Shown here piece after piece: positions 61,605 through 64,000 of a stretch of DNA of 64,000 bases. The notes beneath the pieces were generated by a model. The model had not been told where the DNA came from and did no database searches. It saw only the letters and a list, made by a program, of their open reading frames with translations. A program made the position numbers and the translations under genes. Source of the DNA: UKL13-2 sp043773745 (GTDB lineage: Bacteria; Pseudomonadota; Gammaproteobacteria; Burkholderiales; Usitatibacteraceae); the NCBI GenBank assembly GCA_043773745.1, contig JAYVEV010000006.1, positions 8,806-72,805 of the forward strand, given 5' to 3'. The first letter of the stretch is position 1. Every line of letters begins with the position of its first letter.

Positions 61605-63368
61605 CTACCGTTTTACTACCTCAAAAGTAACATTACCCAGCTGATTGGCCGCAAGCGTTAGCGCATAACCCTGCTGCTTCGCCAATCGGCTTGCCTGATA
61701 CAAGCCAATCCCCAGTCCGCCACGTCGTGAGTTTGCCACCGGCGCTTCGAACAAATGCTCGGCGATGCCAGTGGGAATCGGGCTACCGGTATCAATGATG
61801 GCGAGCGATGGTGAGGGTTCAGTGGAAAGTTCGATACTGATAAATATACCGGGCTCACGCTCTTTTTTCTTGCGCGCGTTTTCCAGGCAGTTCTCCAGAA
61901 CAGTATCGAAGAGTGCCCCAGGAATGCTGGCGTCCATATCGCCACGCGCTTTAAATGCGGCACCGCCACCCGCATGACGTGCCGTAATGTCCTGCCACCA
62001 GTCATGCGCGGTCATGGTGACGCCAGCTTTACTGACATCAGGGTTTTGCAATTTATCCAGTGTGGTTTGCAGGCGTTTACTGAGCTGCGGCAGCTGCCGC
62101 CCGAGCATCGCTTCATAGCTGGATGATTTGCACCGCTCTTTTTCGGGCTGATCAACCTGTTGTTGCGCAACACCTGCAGAGGTTAACGCATATAGCGATT
62201 GCAGCAAATTTTTGATGTCGTGCGTTAGCCGTGCGCCGGTCTCATGCACTGCTTGCATATAAGCATTTTGTTTTAGTACTTGTTCGCGGCGCTTACCTTC
62301 GTAGAACTCGCCGACGACCTGCGCTAGCAGACGCAGGTGCAAAAATAACGCGGGAGAAAGACGAACCTCGGTAAAAAAAGTAATCTCCAACTGGTGATAC
62401 CGGAAACTCGCGGAATGGCTGGTCTGTTTGCCAAATCGCCCGTTTTTTTCGGCCTCAGCTTCAGCTGATTTCCATTCGCTGCCGACAATCCATGGTGTTA
62501 ATGAAACTTCTTCCATCGCATGCGCTAAAAATCGAGCCGAGCTACTTTCCGCTTCCGAGAGCGCCGCAATACGCCGCATCCACAGCTCGAACGGCATGCC
62601 CACTGTCATCAGATAGCGCGAAAAATAAGTGCGCAGACCGCCAAAGCCGCCGCCCGGTCCCCACAATACGGAAAGAATAAATAGCGCAACCGCAAACGCC
62701 AATACGGTTAGCAGCACCGCCTGAAAATATTTATTATCTGTGACACGCATCGCGGCAATGCTGCCGAGAACCAGCACCACTACCAGCTGAAAGACAAACA
62801 GGCTGTAAAAAAAATCGAATACTTGGGTCGCTGCCTCATCCTCTCCGCGGAAGGGTAAAAACACCAATGCGAACAAGGTTAGTGGCAAGATCACGGTGGC
62901 GAGCGTTTGCACCCCAGGTGGCAGATTACCGATGTTCAGAAGTGATACCGGCACAGTCCAGGTGAGTAGCATCGCAAATAAATAAAATACCGCGACCAAA
63001 TAAAATCGACCGCGCCGCGCGGCCTGCAAGGTGAAGACCTTGCCACCCATGATGCCGATCAAAATCGCGACCCACGTCACCAGCATCCAGCCGGCAAGCG
63101 AATACAACACAATCGTCGTGATGCCCAGCAATATGACAACCGCGATCACATTAAGCTCACGGTCCGCGCTGATAAAAGGCTGCCACATTAAAAATAGACC
63201 GAAGTGGATCAGCAGCCAAACTCGTTCAAAATCACTGCCGGTTGGCGACAACAAGCTGGCATGTAGCGAAAGCAGCATCGCCAGAATGACCCAGCGGCGC
63301 GACTTGAGCAAAATGGCGGGCAGCGTTTTTGCCAGACTATGGGTTGAGAAATTAAATACCGAGCGCAT
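61605..63368 (-). CDS. Membrane-bound sensor histidine kinase
   Basis: About 587 residues from ATG 63368; a TTG at 63413 in the same frame would add 15 residues. Six to eight membrane helices in the first 240 residues, no recognisable sensor domain (a GAF-like stretch may lie at about 265-360), then a helical dimerisation region with phospho-accepting His in RLTHDIKNLLQSLYAL, N-box ENCLENA, DTGSPIP and GGLGIGL ATP-binding motifs. The HDIKNL box is like that of PrsK-type kinases. Ends 60 bp from the minor-pilin stop, opposite strand. Probable partner of the response regulator at 45882, by context only. Confidence 0.88.
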   Translation of the reverse strand: MRSVFNFSTHSLAKTLPAILLKSRRWVILAMLLSLHASLLSPTGSDFERVWLLIHFGLFLMWQPFISADRELNVIAVVILLGITTIVLYSLAGWMLVTWVAILIGIMGGKVFTLQAARRGRFYLVAVFYLFAMLLTWTVPVSLLNIGNLPPGVQTLATVILPLTLFALVFLPFRGEDEAATQVFDFFYSLFVFQLVVVLVLGSIAAMRVTDNKYFQAVLLTVLAFAVALFILSVLWGPGGGFGGLRTYFSRYLMTVGMPFELWMRRIAALSEAESSSARFLAHAMEEVSLTPWIVGSEWKSAEAEAEKNGRFGKQTSHSASFRYHQLEITFFTEVRLSPALFLHLRLLAQVVGEFYEGKRREQVLKQNAYMQAVHETGARLTHDIKNLLQSLYALTSAGVAQQQVDQPEKERCKSSSYEAMLGRQLPQLSKRLQTTLDKLQNPDVSKAGVTMTAHDWWQDITARHAGGGAAFKARGDMDASIPGALFDTVLENCLENARKKKEREPGIFISIELSTEPSPSLAIIDTGSPIPTGIAEHLFEAPVANSRRGGLGIGLYQASRLAKQQGYALTLAANQLGNVTFEVVKR

Positions 63369-63543
63369 AAATAAACAATAGTTTTGTGGATGTAACAGAA
63401 TGCCAAACCGCAACTAAGACTAACCCGAACGGTAACGAGTGCCAAGGGGAACAGATGGGAGGGCGCTGATTGCCGTTGACAATGAGTTTGCCAATGGCGC
63501 CTCAATAAAACAATTGGGCTTTAAGTCATTGGGGATCATGCGG

Positions 63544-63581
63544 TGTCGAGAGGCCGGACAGGTGTGTGCTAAGTCTCGACA
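63544..63581. promoter_or_regulatory. Candidate activator-binding inverted repeat (UAS) for pilin
   Basis: TGTCGAGA (63544-63551) and TCTCGACA (63574-63581) are perfect inverted copies 22 bp apart. The site is centred about 95 bp upstream of the -24 element of the pilin promoter, the usual range for NtrC-type activators. Three (C/G)TGTC pentamers lie in it, like the motif reported for Pseudomonas PilR. Confidence 0.5.
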
Positions 63582-63654
63582 GATGATGCTATTCGAACAG
63601 TGTTTCATTGTGCGTTATCTATTTAATATTGTTTATAAACAGGTAGTTAAATTG

Positions 63655-63671
63655 TTGGCATGGCGGTTGCT
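63655..63671 (+). promoter_or_regulatory. Sigma-54 (-24/-12) promoter of type IV pilin gene
   Basis: TTGGCATGGCGGTTGCT: GG at 63657-63658, exactly 10 bases, then GC at 63669-63670, with TTGC intact. Fits the consensus TGGCAC-N5-TTGC well (one mismatch, C to T). Predicted start about 63682, leaving a leader of about 65 nt before the pilin ATG. The rest of the 378-bp gap (63369-63746) shows nothing else certain. Confidence 0.8.
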
Positions 63672-63746
63672 ATATATCCTTCACCAGAACTCTGCAATTT
63701 TATTAAAATACTAATCGTTTCAAGCGCACCTAAAAGGAAAATGATC

Positions 63747-64000
63747 ATGAAAAGTATGAAAAGCCAACAATCGGGTTTTACGCTCGTCGAGATTGCCATC
63801 GTATTGGTGATTATCGGCCTGCTGCTCGGCGGCATTTTAAAAGGCCAGGAATTGATTAACAGCGCCAAGGTTAAAAATCTTGCGCAGGATTTCAAAACTG
63901 TGCCGCTCTATATTTATGGGTATCAGGATCGCTTTAAGGCGTTGCCGGGCGATGATATAAGGGCTGACACAAACTTGCCAAGCAATACGGTGCCTGCTCC
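63747..64000 (+). CDS. Type IV pilin, 3' end beyond window
   Basis: Partial: ATG 63747 (AAGGA upstream at 63734-63738; the ATG at 63741 is too close to that site) and open to the window end, 84 codons. Prepilin motif QQSG|FTLVEIAIVLVIIGLL with Glu at +5, followed by GGILKGQELINSAKVKNLAQDF, typical of type IV/MSHA-like major or large pilins. It has its own sigma-54 promoter. Likely the main structural pilin of the second locus, but the missing C-terminus prevents certainty. Confidence 0.85.
   Translation, partial: MKSMKSQQSGFTLVEIAIVLVIIGLLLGGILKGQELINSAKVKNLAQDFKTVPLYIYGYQDRFKALPGDDIRADTNLPSNTVPA

Noticed and set aside
63439..63714. 91-codon plus-strand frame upstream of the pilin gene
   Set aside because: It would run through the sigma-54 promoter and dyad, has a GTG start without a ribosome site, and no domain.
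1..64000. tRNA, rRNA, CRISPR, insertion sequence or prophage
   Set aside because: I found no T-loop/anticodon patterns, no regularly spaced direct repeats, no transposase or integrase motifs.

Overview
The window reads as one contiguous stretch of a betaproteobacterial chromosome. This rests on gene content and order. A histidine operon (hisG, D, C, B, H, A, F, I, E) continues into a HIT-family gene and tatABC, is preceded by murA, a bolA-type gene and an mla lipid-transport operon, and is followed by degQ/algW-type protease, mscL, petABC (cytochrome bc1) and sspAB. This arrangement is typical of Betaproteobacteria. The genus cannot be fixed from the sequence alone. I see no tRNA, rRNA, CRISPR array, transposase or phage gene.

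Layout. (1) 1-7.9 kb: the end of a large secreted Ig-like protein, then a tightly overlapping seven-gene MSHA-type pilus set (mshI/pilM-, pilN-, pilO-, mshK-, mshL-, mshM- and mshN-like). (2) 8-10.1 kb: a small membrane protein, a luciferase-like flavin oxidoreductase and a YXWGXW-repeat secreted protein. (3) 10.2-17 kb: transketolase, then a polyamine module (speD, speE, a DUF1190-like lipoprotein, a GNAT acetyltransferase, a glutathionylspermidine-synthase-like ATP-grasp enzyme and a DUF350 membrane protein), then an inositol-monophosphatase-family phosphatase. (4) 17-24.9 kb: housekeeping genes rsmE, argA, yggX, phoU, rpiA, ilvA, a CBS-domain protein, sspB and sspA. (5) 25-30 kb: petABC, mscL and degQ-type protease. 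(6) 29.9-45.6 kb: an unbroken minus-strand run of 20 genes (mlaFEDCB, ABC-2 exporter, bolA, murA, all nine his genes, HIT, tatABC), probably one or a few long transcription units. (7) 45.9-64 kb: a second, differently built MSHA/type II-like pilus locus. It runs from a sigma-54 response regulator through an ExeA-like ATPase with a SPOR tail, secretin, TPR protein, GspE- and GspF-like proteins, a GspL-like PilM/PilN fusion, a PilO-like protein, a small secreted protein and two cysteine-rich minor pilins to a membrane sensor kinase on the opposite strand. The start of a type IV pilin gene runs off the right edge.

The most interesting part is region 7. The pilin gene at the right edge has a textbook -24/-12 (sigma-54) promoter, and about 100 bp upstream of it lies a perfect inverted repeat in the position expected for an enhancer-bound activator. 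The locus encodes a sigma-54 activator at its left end and an orphan-looking membrane histidine kinase beside the pilin. Together these suggest a self-contained, two-component-controlled pilus that is separate from the first msh-like set. Other points of note are the polyamine/ATP-grasp operon, a small family of about 70-bp palindromic intergenic repeats, a 27-codon leader-like ORF before the second secretin, and an IMPase-family gene that could supply the histidinol-phosphatase step missing from the his operon.
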